Positions 43,665 through 55,416 of a stretch of DNA of 60,000 bases are shown one piece after another (position 1 is the stretch's first letter; every line of letters begins with the position of its first letter). The stretch covers positions 250,001-310,000 of the forward strand of contig JBBHKE010000271.1 of assembly GCA_037447655.1 (NCBI GenBank), in the 5' to 3' direction. Source of the stretch: Zygnema cylindricum (Eukaryota; Streptophyta; Zygnematophyceae; Zygnematales; Zygnemataceae). The notes under the pieces are model-generated. The model saw only the letters and a list, made by a program, of their open reading frames with translations, was not told where the DNA came from and searched no databases. The position numbers and the translations under genes are program-made.

Positions 43665-46600
43665 TTCGCGCCATTTCCGATTGCTAACAACTATCTAAAT
43701 TTAATTGACGTACGAAATGCAATTAAATTTGTAAATTAAAGCGTCACGTGGTCTGTACTGAGACAGACCTGTCGTACATAATGTTAATTTTTACTAATAG
43801 ACTATAAAGTGATTAACACTATAGTATTTGAGAAGTTCCCATATAAGAGTAAATTCCATTTTGACGTTAATAACAATACAATTTCTATTTTTTATGTAGT
43901 TTACAATTTTGGCCTGACTATTTTGGTTAGGCGCAGTCACTTACGTCACCTTGTCAAAGATTGGACATTTTAAGTACACACTGGAACAAGCTAAGTATCG
44001 TTGTGTTTGATTTTGACGGTCAATTAGTTGAACAACTTTGACTTTCAAAATACTGTGACAACCCCTTAGAATTTTGTCACGCTTGTGAACGTCGACCGTC
44101 ATAATAAAATCAACAATTCACACAGCCGGCAAAGGATTACAGTATCAAAACTGCAGCATCCAAATGTAAATAAAAGAGTGGCGCACAGTCACTTTCTCAC
44201 TTTACGTGAGCTCCACTGTGAGAGCACATGTTAACTTTTAACTTAGCCGCAAAATTGAAATTTAATCGCGAATTGTAAATGCTCGTCGTCGTGCAACGTC
44301 AAAATCATGACGGACAATAGAATGTGTCATACCTTGCCACATAAGGAAAAATTACAATACGGTTGAAGTTCCATTAGGGGGAAAACGAGGTTGTTTACTG
44401 GATGCCGTATTGTTTCGTACACTGTCGTACCATCTTTTTTTTGTGAGAAAAATACGGTTACTGGATGACTGGTTTGATTCTCTATGGTTATGGGCGTAAA
44501 CCGTAACTGTCAGATGCAGAATCAAATACGCCATCGGTCGAACCTTTTACTTTGCAACAAGTGACGTGAAGGAGGTAAATTTTAGGAGCCTGAACGTATA
44601 GCATTTTGCCTCGTGGAAATGGGGAAAATTGTCCACGATGAACGCACAATCAAGTTGTTACACGTCGCATAGGCCATGTGCCTTCCGCCAAAGTGGATGT
44701 GGGGCCACCAGAAGCCGCGAGAAAATCTTTTACGTATGATATTCTTTCACGCTCCTTTTGCCATCCAATAACCATTCTGACATTTTGTACGATTTTATAA
44801 ATCTTAACTTTCGTCCCACCGTATGAATTTTATGCAATACCTCATATGAGGGTAGATATCCATTAGGCCGTCCCAGTAAATGTTCGGATAAGTCTACTGG
44901 CAGCGTTTACTAGAACACTGTTCCATTTTGTCGGGCCAGTAACAAACCTTGCCCAATTATGATTGGCGCCACATAGGTTAAAGTCCAGATTTTGAAAATC
45001 TTAAAAAAATCTACAAACGCAAAGTCAAAACGAAATATCTGTACGACCGGAGGTAGTTAATGATTTGTACATAAAGTTTGCGGCCAGATTTTGATTTTGA
45101 AAATCGAAATCAAAATTTCGAAACGGAATGGCAAAAAGGCGCGGCAAACTTTGAATGTCGATGGATGTCAAACAGAGCGTGCGATGATTTTTTTGGCTCA
45201 CCTGCATCCAGCGTGGCAGGCGACACATGGCGTGTATGACAAAGGCACATGGCCTGTACGACGTGTGGACCTGTGATCGCTTGTTAAAAGCGGATACTTT
45301 TTTTGCATTTTCACGTGTACCAATGGTACACGACCAGTATCGAGCAACTCTCCTCGCGAGGAGAGTATCTTCACACTAGATGATGGGCGATTGCTTTGCG
45401 AATCTGAAAAAGTGGAATATCCAACGGCCAAGAATTGCGCCAACATCATTGGAGCCTCCCGACTTCCAGTAACGATATTTTGTCTGACAAAAAAAAAATT
45501 AAGGTATGGCTTTGTATGGCGCTGTACGAAAACGTACGACGTCCAGTAACAAATCCCACTTTTCGTCTAATGGAATTCTACCGTGAGTCACTTTTGAACC
45601 ACTTTTTACCTCCGCTAGTACAGATATTGCGTTCTCACCTTGCTATCAAAGACTCTATATAGATTTGCAGAATCGCAATAGTTTCTTACGTGGAACCAAC
45701 CAAAATGTACCACGCAAATAAAAAGTCGGTTATTGACCCCACACAATGGAACTAAAGCCTTCAGTAATCCGATTTTTTTTTTACGTTTACTGAGACCACT
45801 TAATGGAACCAAGGCCTAAGCTACAGTAGCTGACTGGTATATTCCCAATAGTGTTGTGTATCGAAGGCTCCTTGTCGATATTCGGTATACACCTAATTTT
45901 GGGTACCCAATAATCGATATATCGAGGAGTCAAATATCGCGATTTTTATGCGATATATCGGCCGATAATTCGATATATTTTTTACCGCGATATATTGAAG
46001 TTGACACTAGGTTAAAAAAATGTCAAATGCCCCTTGTCTGCGCGACCTCAATTGGGGGGGGGGGACCGTACGATTTTTTGTACCTTTTTTGTACCTTTCT
46101 GTACGGTTTTACGTAAGATTCTCCGTACCATATCGAGGCCTCTAACCGATCGATAATCAATGTATGGAATAACGAATTTATCGCGATGTGTTTTTACCCA
46201 AAACCCAACATTAATTCTTGAGGATTGTCTATCACGATACCATACATTGCGAGACTTATGCTGTAGTTTATCGCCGATGTCTTCAATATACGAAATGTAA
46301 ATCACTATATCGATTATTTGTAAATCCCAAAATGGTATACATGGCTTTTTGGCAGTTGGCCTCCGATAAATAGCACCAAACGCCAACTATTGTTTAAATT
46401 TTGCAAGATGGATGCTAGAAATATTCACTGATCAAAGTCGAAATTGAACATACAATGAAATGTCATTGATTTCAAATTTTACAGCGTGATTGATTTTCTG
46501 AGGCCTGGTATAAATTTCCAACGGTACTACCATCAATGTTGAAAACGAATGATTGAATCCCATGCTGAACGAAAGTTGTGAGAACATTTTGTCATGGTTC

Positions 46601-47000
46601 ATTAAGTGCCACTTATTGAGATTATAATTGTACCCTTATATTGGATCTAAAAGCATCAATAAATTCGTAGAGACATTCATTTCATTGCGCACAAGCTATT
46701 TAAATTCCCTTCAAGTTTTTGGGGTTTAAAATAAGCTCAACTCATTTTATGAAGGGGTGAAACCGCTTGAACAATCCGTCAAGAATTGCAGGTTCATGGG
46801 CTACTGCTTAAATCCAGCGACGGTGCTGGGCCATTCCCTTAAGCTGAGATGGGCACTTGCATTGAAAAAAGGGTGTAGTAAAAGTCAAAGTGAGAGTTGT
46901 GATGGGCTAGGAAGGTGCTCGAATCAATGGCACTGATTGTATTTTTGGGCTTCTTACCGCTACCAGTTTTATTTACTGTGCAGTTATATTATTCAATGTA
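43665..47000. other. gene-poor AT-rich interval with short palindromes
   Basis: No gene or known element recognised. It contains a perfect 18-bp palindrome CTCTCCTCGCGAGGAGAG (about 45349-45366), a cluster of CGATATATCG-type motifs at 45870-46000, and a G11-type run near 46056-46066. Frames are short on both strands. Confidence 0.5.
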
Positions 47001-47140
47001 TTACCATGAATTTACAATTTACAGCTGTATCATTTGAATATTTACAGCTATGTATATGTATATGTATAGCTGTATATGTATACATACATAGCTGTAAATA
47101 TTCAAATATGATATAGCTGAAAATTGTAAATATATGGTAA
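47001..47140. repeat. near-perfect palindromic element (foldback MITE-like)
   Basis: Starts TTACCAT and ends ATGGTAA. The arms share TTTACAATTT, AGCT(G/A)TATCAT and TTTGAATATTTACAGCTATG in inverted order around a TA-rich centre (gtatatgtatatgtatagctg). About 60 bp per arm with a few mismatches; would form a strong cruciform or hairpin RNA. Confidence 0.8.
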
Positions 47141-47970
47141 TTCAGATTATAATAAAATTCTGATTAATGTATATATAACTGATGATTGCTGCGTGGCTGA
47201 ATCGCCAAGGACAGCATTACATCGGCTGAACAACAAAGTAAAAAATTTCATCATGAATAGTGAAATAAAAAAAGAAGAAAATGGCAAGCAGCCTCCTGCA
47301 GAAGTATAAACATTTTAAGGCCCAAAAATGAGACACCACAGGTGAGGTTTGAAATCTACGAAGCTCCAAGCTCGATCCTTAAGTTAACTGACGACAATAT
47401 CTTGTTTCTAGTCGGAACGCCTTTCTGTCGGAGGGCACATCCCTAAAAGGGACAAGAACGGAAAAAATAATATAAAATGTGGTAGGGTGAAGCAAAAAGA
47501 ACCCATGTCTAAACCTACTGACTTTATGCTCCTCGACCTAGACAACGATTTCATTAAAGGAAGCAAGGCAAAGCTAGTGGAGTTGCATTGGCCCAAAGGA
47601 GGTAAAACTAATCTGACAAAGGATTGGTGGTAATCTGCACAAAATGAATACAAAAGCTAAAAGTTCAAGAATAAAGTCAGAAATAACCTGAAGACCCCAG
47701 TTTAACAAAACAAGATTCACATTCTACCTAAAGGGCCTTTTTTTTATTTTCTTTAATTGCGAGTTTGCTCTAAAAAGGTGAACTTCCCCATGACTTTGCA
47801 GGATCTTGATCCTCCAATTTCAAGAATTCTCTTCTACTTCCCTGGTACAAAGAACCAAACAAAAACAAACAAACAAAAAAAGAAGGAAATTGATCGTTAG
47901 AAGAACAGGAAGCAGAAATGGAATAGAAACTCAGAAAATAGCTGAGTCCAATCCAAGCATGCAGCGGAAG
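47141..47970. other. intergenic or intronic interval, nothing recognised
   Basis: Short frames only. A long hydrophobic - strand frame (47770-48096) is a read-through after a GTACAA donor-like site at 48096 and looks intronic. Confidence 0.4.
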
Positions 47971-48018
47971 TACACCGAGTATCGCTATTAGCGTCAACGC
48001 TAATAACGATACACGGTA
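47971..48018. repeat. 48-bp palindrome related to the local MITE ends
   Basis: tacaccgagtatcgctatta opens the left arm and it mirrors ...taataacgatacacggta with very few mismatches and a 3-base centre. The tatcg(c/t)tattag core is the same as in the termini of the MITEs at 51.8 and 53.6 kb, so it may be a MITE reduced to its two ends. Confidence 0.6.
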
Positions 48019-48096
48019 TAGCTTAGACCTCAACAATAAGGAAAAAAGAAACGGGGAAAAACAAATTAGCAAACAGAGACGAGTGAAAAATTGTAC

Positions 48097-50772
48097 CTGA
48101 AAATGGACAGCCAAAAACTGTACACTTCGTTTCGGTGCACCGCCCATCCAAGCATTGTAAAATTCATACAACTTAGAAGACGGGCATTTTTCCCCGATTG
48201 CAAATTTGAAGAACCGAGACGGTGTCGCTACCGAAAAATTATTGTCAAAAACACAGAGCCCAAATTCTGACCATGTGGAGTTCTGACACCACCTTGGTTG
48301 GCACAAAGACTCCACCGCAAATGCTGGTTTGAACTTACCCCGGATTTTTGCAGCCAGAGTGGGCCTGCAAATTGTTGCCATCCACATCTCCAGCTGACCC
48401 ATGTCAGTAAATCCAAAATTGGGTCAAAAATGTTGACTTTCTTTTAGTGAATAAAGCTACAATTGTAAGGAGATCCAGTCTAACACAAAAAAACTATGAA
48501 CCACGAGTTTTTTTTTCCTTTTAGGGGTTTAGCGGTTTATACGTTCCAGTTCAACCTAACCAAATTGTTCAGTTTTGATTCAAAAATCTGAAGCCGTTTG
48601 GTTCGGCTCAATTCAGAATGTCTGGATAGAAAAAAAATTGAACCAGGCCGAGTGCTAGAAATATGCACAAATGTCACTGTAATAAGGCAACAGGGACAGA
48701 CAACCTCATAGATGGACTGACATGAAGGCCTATAGGAAGGCACGAATGACAAAAAACTGAACCAACCAGTGTGTCACAAGCCCATCATGTTAAGCTGGCA
48801 TTGAACAGATTGGTAAAACCACTAAGATGACAACTACAGGGACCACAATATTGCACTCGTTAAAAAACGTACGGCCTTCACAAAAAACATGCAACACAAA
48901 TGGAAAACACGCAAGATTAACGGGATAATGAACATACGTGATACCAACTTTCGATTCAGCCATACATGGTGGGTCCAGTGTAGCAGATTGCCAGCAGTCA
49001 GCGTAAGAATACCATCCCAAAAGATTCTGTTCCGAATATTCTTTCCTTTTCGCAGTTTCGAGACTGCCGGGCTCGCCTCCAAATAAAGCTACTTCCAGTG
49101 CCACTTTCCAGAATTCCACAAAGTCTGATACAGCCTCCAGGGACCAAATACCTGCATAAAAAAATTTATGGATGACAAGATTATGATTTATTTATTACGA
49201 GATTGTGGCAACCTGCACATACACGCATTTAAACCGTCTTATGCAGATTCACTAATTTCTTATGACCTGCGAAGTATTTAACTATTGGTAGTATCCAGAT
49301 ACACTGGACCGTATGCTGCCTGACGTAAATATTGAAACACTCTCTGTCACGATATTGATGTTTTCTTATACAAGAGATTAAGGTATTCGTTTACTCTGTA
49401 ATTACTTCTGTCAGGTGCCAAATGCAGTTGTAACCAGCTTGTGTTTCCCCATAATTATTATCTCAAAACACTTCACAAGTAATAATAGTCCCTTGTCAAC
49501 GCCCAATTACATAAAACAGTATCTGGAGATGCACAGTACAAGAATCGACCAAAGTGTGTCGAGTGAACAGAAGCTGACATAAACACCAAACAGAAGAAAA
49601 TGCCAAAAGCTAAGTGAAATTATACATGAACTCCCTGCGTTTTGCTTACTTCTAAGTGGCATGTAAAAACGCATCTACATTCTTGATCGAAAGCACTAAA
49701 CCCTTCATTCAAGTGCACCACAAAGGTACCCGAGCTATTGAACCGTGAATGACCCTCGACCTCCACTCGAACTATAACACATCCTGTGGAGTGAGCAAAT
49801 AGGGCAGCTTACCAACATGGGCAGAAACTGGTGTAGAAGTATATTGGCTTGGCAAGGGAGGTGGCTGCATGCTCGGCCACCGGACCGGTAATGCTAACTT
49901 TGTAGTGTTTGGAAAAAGCCAAGAGGTCAATTCAGTAGCATTGGCATAAAGCATCACCTCCACAGAGAGGAGGAGAACACGCTTATAAGAATGGCGTTGC
50001 ATGAAAGCCCGCAGCATCCACCACCGAAAAACGTCCATCTTCACATTTCCGATATTGGCCTGTGTCATTAACCATCCCCCACGATATCCTTCATTCAGCA
50101 GTTATAACTGACCTAGTCTTCCAAAGTATCTGCATATTATGTGAAGAAGGCATAAGAGAAGATTAAATGTAGGAACCTGAAATTCCCAAACCATCTTTCA
50201 GCCTCTATTTGTTCAATAGAATGCCTCTTTGGCTCCCGAGGCTTATTTCTTGCAGAATCCTCTTGCAGCTATATCACCAACTAAATTTTTCTGCCCAGAA
50301 AACCTTGCTGGTGTCCATCAGACTCCCCCTCCAATGAACTCCTCAATAGCCTACCACCCTCTAGATGTGGTTTATTTAATAGAAGTTGCACACCTTTAGA
50401 GTCTACTCTTCCCCCACTCTCTGCACAGTTATCCTTTCTGTTTTCACTTCTTGCTAAACCCATCATCAAACTGACAGACACAATCAGAGAAGATCACTTA
50501 CCCAAACCCAATCAATCGTTTCAGAGTAATCCTCCTTCGGTTCGATAATAATGTTTAGTTCTTCCAAGTGTGGGAGCTTCCGAGGGCCCAGCAGGTAAAC
50601 AAGATTATTGGTTCGCCGTGCCTGTGCCCACCATTCAAAGAGGCGAAGGTTAGGAAGAAGGGAAGGACTGCAAGCGCACAACAACTTCATTGCAAGGAAT
50701 TCTTCTCTTCGGCACAATGGTGGTGTGTCTCTCACACAAAGAGCAGCTGTCTCACTAAAGGACTTCCCAATT
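48097..50772 (-). CDS. unrecognised multi-exon gene, downstream exons
   Basis: Candidate exons on the - strand, in order: about 50772-50502 (LLPNLRLFEWWAQARRTNNL, RKLPHLEELNIIIEPKEDYS, ending DWVW at a GTAAGT donor); 50259-50177 (KPREPKRHSIEQIEAERWFG); about 50070-49813 (RWWMLRAFMQRHSYKRVLLL, ELTSWLFPNTTKLALP); 49151-48945 (EAVSDFVEFWKVALEVALFG, LLGWYSYADCWQSATLDPPC); and 48393-48097 or a shorter form ending at GTAAGT near 48338. The 50.77/50.26 and 49.81/49.15 joins keep phase; the 50.18/50.06 and 48.95/48.39 joins do not in the obvious frames, so exons are missing or the gene is decaying. I do not recognise the family. It may be the 3' part of the gene starting at 55416. Confidence 0.5.
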
Positions 50773-51370
50773 CTGTTGCATCATATAAAGACCGTGTAAA
50801 TGACAATTCACGCATACGACTTTGCAATAACTCTGGTGTCCTGTGTTATTGTAAAAGAATATATCGATCTTTACTGCTTTGCGTGGTCCATCTAATGTTT
50901 ATTCTTCTATATTCTTTTCTTTTTCTATTTTTACCGAAGCTGTGACGCTGGGTCTACACAAAGGTTTTGCTTCTGTGACTGTCAAACGCACCATGCTGTA
51001 CGGTCAGATTTCAAAGATTTTGTATAGTGACTGGTTTTCCTGGAAGTTCTGTGTGTGATCACTTGGAAATGATCATCCTTTGACAGAACTTCACGCTTCT
51101 GTTCTTCGTCGTCATTGGCTGCCCGCAAAAACCTTTTAGGCCCCCCATTAATTTCATAGAAACAAACGCAGAAGCATTTAGTTGTGAACCCACCATCAAG
51201 GAATAAAAACTCGGTAACACGGCAGCAAACTCCAAATATCATATTTGCTGAGTTGCCCGGTTCACACTTATTACGCATAACATGGACGATGCCTATGAGG
51301 TGTAGATCATAAAGATGCATAAATAATCCAATTTTAGCAAATAACGGCGCGACAATGCCATAAATTACCC

Positions 51371-51720
51371 GGGTCATTGCTACTAGGGTTGATAACTCTA
51401 ACTCGGCAGCAGGTTGTTTGACCAGAAACCATGAATTCTTGTCAGAAACACTATTTAAGGGAGTGGACTACACTCCGCCACGTCACCCAGCCCTATTTTG
51501 ATTTCATTGATAGAAATTATGCGTAAACTCTTTGTACTGATAGTGGTAGACAATGTACACTGGCCATTGCTATTAGAGTTGATAACACTAATTTTAAGTC
51601 AGTGTTTTTTTGCCCGAAATCATAATTCAGTATTCATAACTCAAAATGCTTAAGTGGACCGTAACGAGCCACATTGCAAAACACAATATAGAGTAAATAA
51701 CCCAAAGACGCATCAACACT
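51371..51720. repeat. two degraded MITE copies or ends
   Basis: cattgctactagggttgata at 51375 and gtacactggccattgctatt at 51555 repeat the MITE terminus, and aagggagtggactacactcc near 51457 matches the MITE interior. The outer limits are not resolved. Confidence 0.5.
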
Positions 51721-51832
51721 GATAATTCACTCACACAAATAGCGATGTAAGGTGTAGCAAATTGTAGCACCCACGGTGTGATGCAAAATATGTGATATTA
51801 TCGCGATTCTACAATATACTAAAGATTTGTAC

Positions 51833-52036
51833 GCTACACTGCCCATTATTATTAGAGGAATAACACTACTTCAGTCTCGACTTTTTTTGGCAGAGAATCA
51901 TAAAATAGTGTTAACAACACTAGTTAAGGAAATGGACTACGATCTGCCACGCCTCCTTCACTAAATTAGTATTATATATTCTGATTTCGCATTAACACTA
52001 GTAAATCCTTAGCGCTAATAACGATGGGCAGTGTAC
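51833..52036. repeat. MITE copy A (~205 bp, TIRs)
   Basis: The left end cactgcccattattattag and the right end, read inverted, cactgcccatcgttattag pair over ~25 bp. The interior holds agtgttaacaacactagtta and aaggaaatggactac. No coding capacity. The target duplication is not clear. Confidence 0.75.
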
Positions 52037-53264
52037 TAACGATACCAATATTGTGCATCAAACTCCACGATGACCAATGACACGTAAACATACATTTTTC
52101 TCCAGAAAAAAATCTGACACATATTCTAGCTAGCATGTCCCACCTAATTTATATATCTGCACAAATAGATGCTTAAATTATGGCTATTAAAAAACCTTTC
52201 ACGCTCGGCGAAGGACGGTTAAATTACCAAAGCTTGTAGACATATGTGTATCACAATATTTGTTGAGATAGTATCGTCTATCATAGCCCTTTCCGACCAC
52301 CTTTTGGCCTTTGCCTTCAAAAATTACAGAACAAACTATAATGCGCACCTCTATAAAACACTTAAAGTTCGGTTACAAATGGTGTATTCTACAACAGCTT
52401 CTGTAGCAAGAGTGAAAACTTGACATGATTTAAAAAGCGTTGCAACTGTCTTTCCATCATAAGACAGAAAGAATGAGGCTGAGCTCTAATAAAGAGGGTC
52501 ATTTCCCAGGATCTATTATCACAGACAGTTCCTTTTGTAATCTCTCCCGTGTGCTGACACTCCAAGCTTTCCCAGCTCATCTATGTTACTTCACATTTTC
52601 TGTGATTCAGTGTGGTTGGTATAATTTTGCACATCAGTTTCTCCCCTTCGCATTCTCTTTCCAAGATAGCATTCCTCCCTGAAACCATTCAGGGCATAAA
52701 CCAGAAGCATCTGCAAATTTGGTGGTACGAATGCGATGTCCTTCAAATATTTTCCTCATCTAAAATAGTAGTACAAACAAGTTGTGATCGCCCTCCTTGG
52801 CAATGAGATATTCATAAAAAAGTCTAACATCAGCCATTTTCATACAGTCAGCTGATAAATTTGCCAGTCACCGTCTGCTTTGAGCCCCCTACAGGTGGGA
52901 TGTCACTTCCTTCCAGTCCCTATCTTCCCAGTCTACTGCCACCTTGTACTTCCGAAACAGAATCTCTCACACTTTTTTCCCCTCTTCAAAACTTCAAGAA
53001 AACAGGATCTCCATCGACCCTTTTCTAAATCATAATGCCTTTAGACAATCCACTCAGGTTCCTGTCCAAGCCCTCCAACACTATCACTTCGTTGCTACTT
53101 TCCCCATACTGAACTTGATCGTACATTGAACTCTCCAGCCGGCTTTTCTCCTGTAGCCTCCATAAGCTCCTGCCTCACATATCTCAAATCTAGATCTCCT
53201 TAGTTCGCCTCTAACTGCTTTTCAAAACAAATAAATGCCTTTGTTTTCCAGATTACTCACTCAC

Positions 53265-55416
53265 CTGCTTAAGCACCTGGATGGCGGGATGGTTGGGCTC
53301 CTTTGGTACATGGCTCGCTATGAGAACAACCGGCGTCTCTTCCTGAATCGGGATGGCCGACCAATTAACCTGCTGTGGCTGCGTAAAGGGGGAACCTGTG
53401 GCCTGGGGCTCCAACAGCAGAGGCTTCACCGGGTCTGCATCCCTCCTCCCCATCGTCTCACCATGTAAAGCTCATCATCCTCTTAGCCATGCTTACAAGC
53501 CACCATCTGGCAGATGCAAGGCAAGGAAAATAGCACAACACCAGGTCATTCAGTACACTGCTCCTTGCTATTAGAGTAAAAGGGTTATTAGTGTAAATGT
53601 GAAATTATATTTATAATACTAATTTAGTGTAGGGAGACATGGTGGATTGTAGTTCACTTCCTTAAATAGTGTTGTTAACACTGATTTATTATTTTCGGCC
53701 ATAAAGTCACGATTTAATTGTTATTAACTCTAATAGCTATGGGTGGTGTAGCTGAAGCAATACGCGTGACTTCACATAGGACAACTGCTTCTTCCTATTT
53801 GCAAGAATTGATTACGTTGCCCAAGACTAATATATACCCAATAAACCAAGCATCAATTTCACAAATGAAAGAAACCATTTCATGTTTAGACAGTATCAGA
53901 ATTGAGCGAGCTACCTAAAAACGTAGCGAATGCAAATAACTCATGTTTCAACAATCATCCAAAAACGACAGAGAGAGATAGCAATAGAGAAGACCCTTTT
54001 CCAAAAGAATGTTTGATAGGACAATTACACAAGTTCCTGTTGACTAGATGCTGGCAAGGTAGCCCCTGAATACAGTTCAGGCAGATGTGTATGACCACAT
54101 GGGATGCCAACATATCAGGCTTAATCTTACACTCAGGCTTAACAAATTCACCCTACAAAATGACACTGCTGCTTGCTATTCAGAATACAAAACACAACAA
54201 ACGTGAGATAAAGACGAACTTGCCAGAGAAATTGCTAGCTGATTAAAGCACAGCTGATTCTTTTCCCATCTTATGTGCACTAAGTTACAAATGTGATTAA
54301 CATTCACAGCTATTAAGCTCCATGTGAAATAAGTTTTCGGATTCCCCAATTGACAGACTGCACAACCAGCTGGTAACATGGGCCAGTGCTCACCCATTAT
54401 TCCAGTCCCCACAAAGTTAACCACAGTCTGCATTGCTTGAGGCCAAGGCGTATGCTGGAGCCTCGACAACCTTCTCGCCACGTCCTCGATTGTCATGCTC
54501 GCATACAGGGCTATGGCCACCAGCGTGGCCACGTAACTCATTTGCATAAACCATCGCTTCAACGTCAAAGTCCACGACACATTCCGGCTGCTTGTTTAAT
54601 CAAAAATAAAAATAAAAAGCGGCAGTTAGAGTGACAACATAGCTCATTTGCATAAATTTCGCCTCAGTGTCAAAGTTCACGACAAACTCCGGCTGGTTGT
54701 TCGATCAGAAATAAATCTTATCCAAAACAAGACAAAAAACTGAGGTCAACAACTGTTCACGAATGGGCATCTCAGCAAAACCAATCATGTCCCACCCTAG
54801 TAACATCATGTATATTCCCAGTTTCAACTTGCACAAATTCAACGCACAAGCAATGTAGCATTCGGAGATTGACGATTTACATTTGCAGAAGAGTGAATTT
54901 GCAATATGAAGTAACTCATGAAATGGATTTGTGCATTTCTCCGAATCTACTATCCGTTGTGTGAGGGTTTGATACACTTCAAAAAAACAAAATAAACCAA
55001 AAACTACAGGAGAGTAACAGCTTGGTGCAAATGACAAGGAAATTGTGAGGGAGTGGCGATCTACGCTTTAAAAAAAAAGGGGGGGGAGGGATAAAAGGCA
55101 ATCTTTTCTTTCAATTTAAGGGAAAGAATGAAATGCCAGACAATATACATCTGTTTCGCCAAAGCTTAAATCTTAACGTTGAAAAATCACACCAGTCAGA
55201 AAAAAAAAAAATGCAGAACAACTTGTCCCTGATTCATCGTCGTTCCATGTGTTCAAAGTTTGTGAATGCGTATGATATGCACACATCATACCTTGCAGAA
55301 GATCTACCGGAATTACTGTTGAAGGAGGACGATACATGGCGACTAGGAGGTCGATAAGATGGTTTGGAAATCCGAGGTGTCGATCCCCACAGCTGAAGAC
55401 GCCCCAACTCATTCAT
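53265..55416 (-). CDS. unrecognised gene, first three exons, one membrane segment
   Basis: Three exons join in frame on the - strand: 55416-55292 (ATG; MNELGRLQLWGSTPRISKPS, then S/R/N-rich), 54587-54394 (WFMQMSYVATLVAIALYASM, a likely membrane helix, then TIEDVARRLSRLQHTPWPQA) and 53434-53265 (DPVKPLLLEPQ, VNWSAIPIQEETPVVLIASH, VPKEPNHPAIQVLKQ). The donors are GTATGA, GTGAGC and GTGAGT; phases 2, 1 and 0 match the acceptors. The basic, Ser/Arg-rich, acid-poor N-terminus followed by a helix would fit an organelle-targeted or signal-anchored protein (inference). Family unknown. Divergent from MOC1, with 1.4 kb between start codons. Confidence 0.62.
53553..53752. repeat. MITE copy B (~200 bp, TIRs), inverted relative to A
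   Basis: Ends gtacactgctccttgctatt and, inverted, gctacaccacccatagctat, followed by a shared TAGAGT. The interior in reverse reads agtgttaacaacactattta then aaggaagtgaactac, matching copy A. It lies between two splice-compatible exons (54394 and 53434), i.e. in an intron. Confidence 0.78.
54529..54716 (-). repeat. tandem duplication of the 5' end of an exon
   Basis: 54529-54607 holds the acceptor and start of exon 2 of the - strand gene. A ~88-bp diverged copy lies just upstream in transcription at 54629-54716, keeping gccgga(a/g)t(g/t)tgtcgtg and atttatgcaaatgag. The copy has a TGA in the exon frame, so it is a dead exon duplicate. Confidence 0.75.

Larger units (their letters stand above)
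50773..53264. other. probable introns with MITEs
   Basis: Contains a - strand 131-codon frame at 50982-51377 with a charged end (AANDDEEQKREVLSKDD) and a possible exon near 52700-52580 starting after TTTGCAG (MLLVYALNGFREECYLGKRM) in the phase left by the exon at 53265. Neither is strong. Four copies or ends of a MITE family lie here and in the next intron. Confidence 0.4.

Noticed and set aside
46048-46386. 112-codon - strand frame over the CGATAT-rich and poly-G region.
   Set aside because: Low-complexity composition and no recognisable motif.
47770-48096. Hydrophobic - strand extension (about 100 residues) that looks like a membrane protein.
   Set aside because: It follows a donor-like CAG|GTACAA and contains the 48-bp palindrome; best explained as intron read-through.
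50982-51377. 131-codon - strand frame.
   Set aside because: It lacks clear splice sites in phase with neighbouring exons and overlaps MITE-related sequence; listed only as possible.
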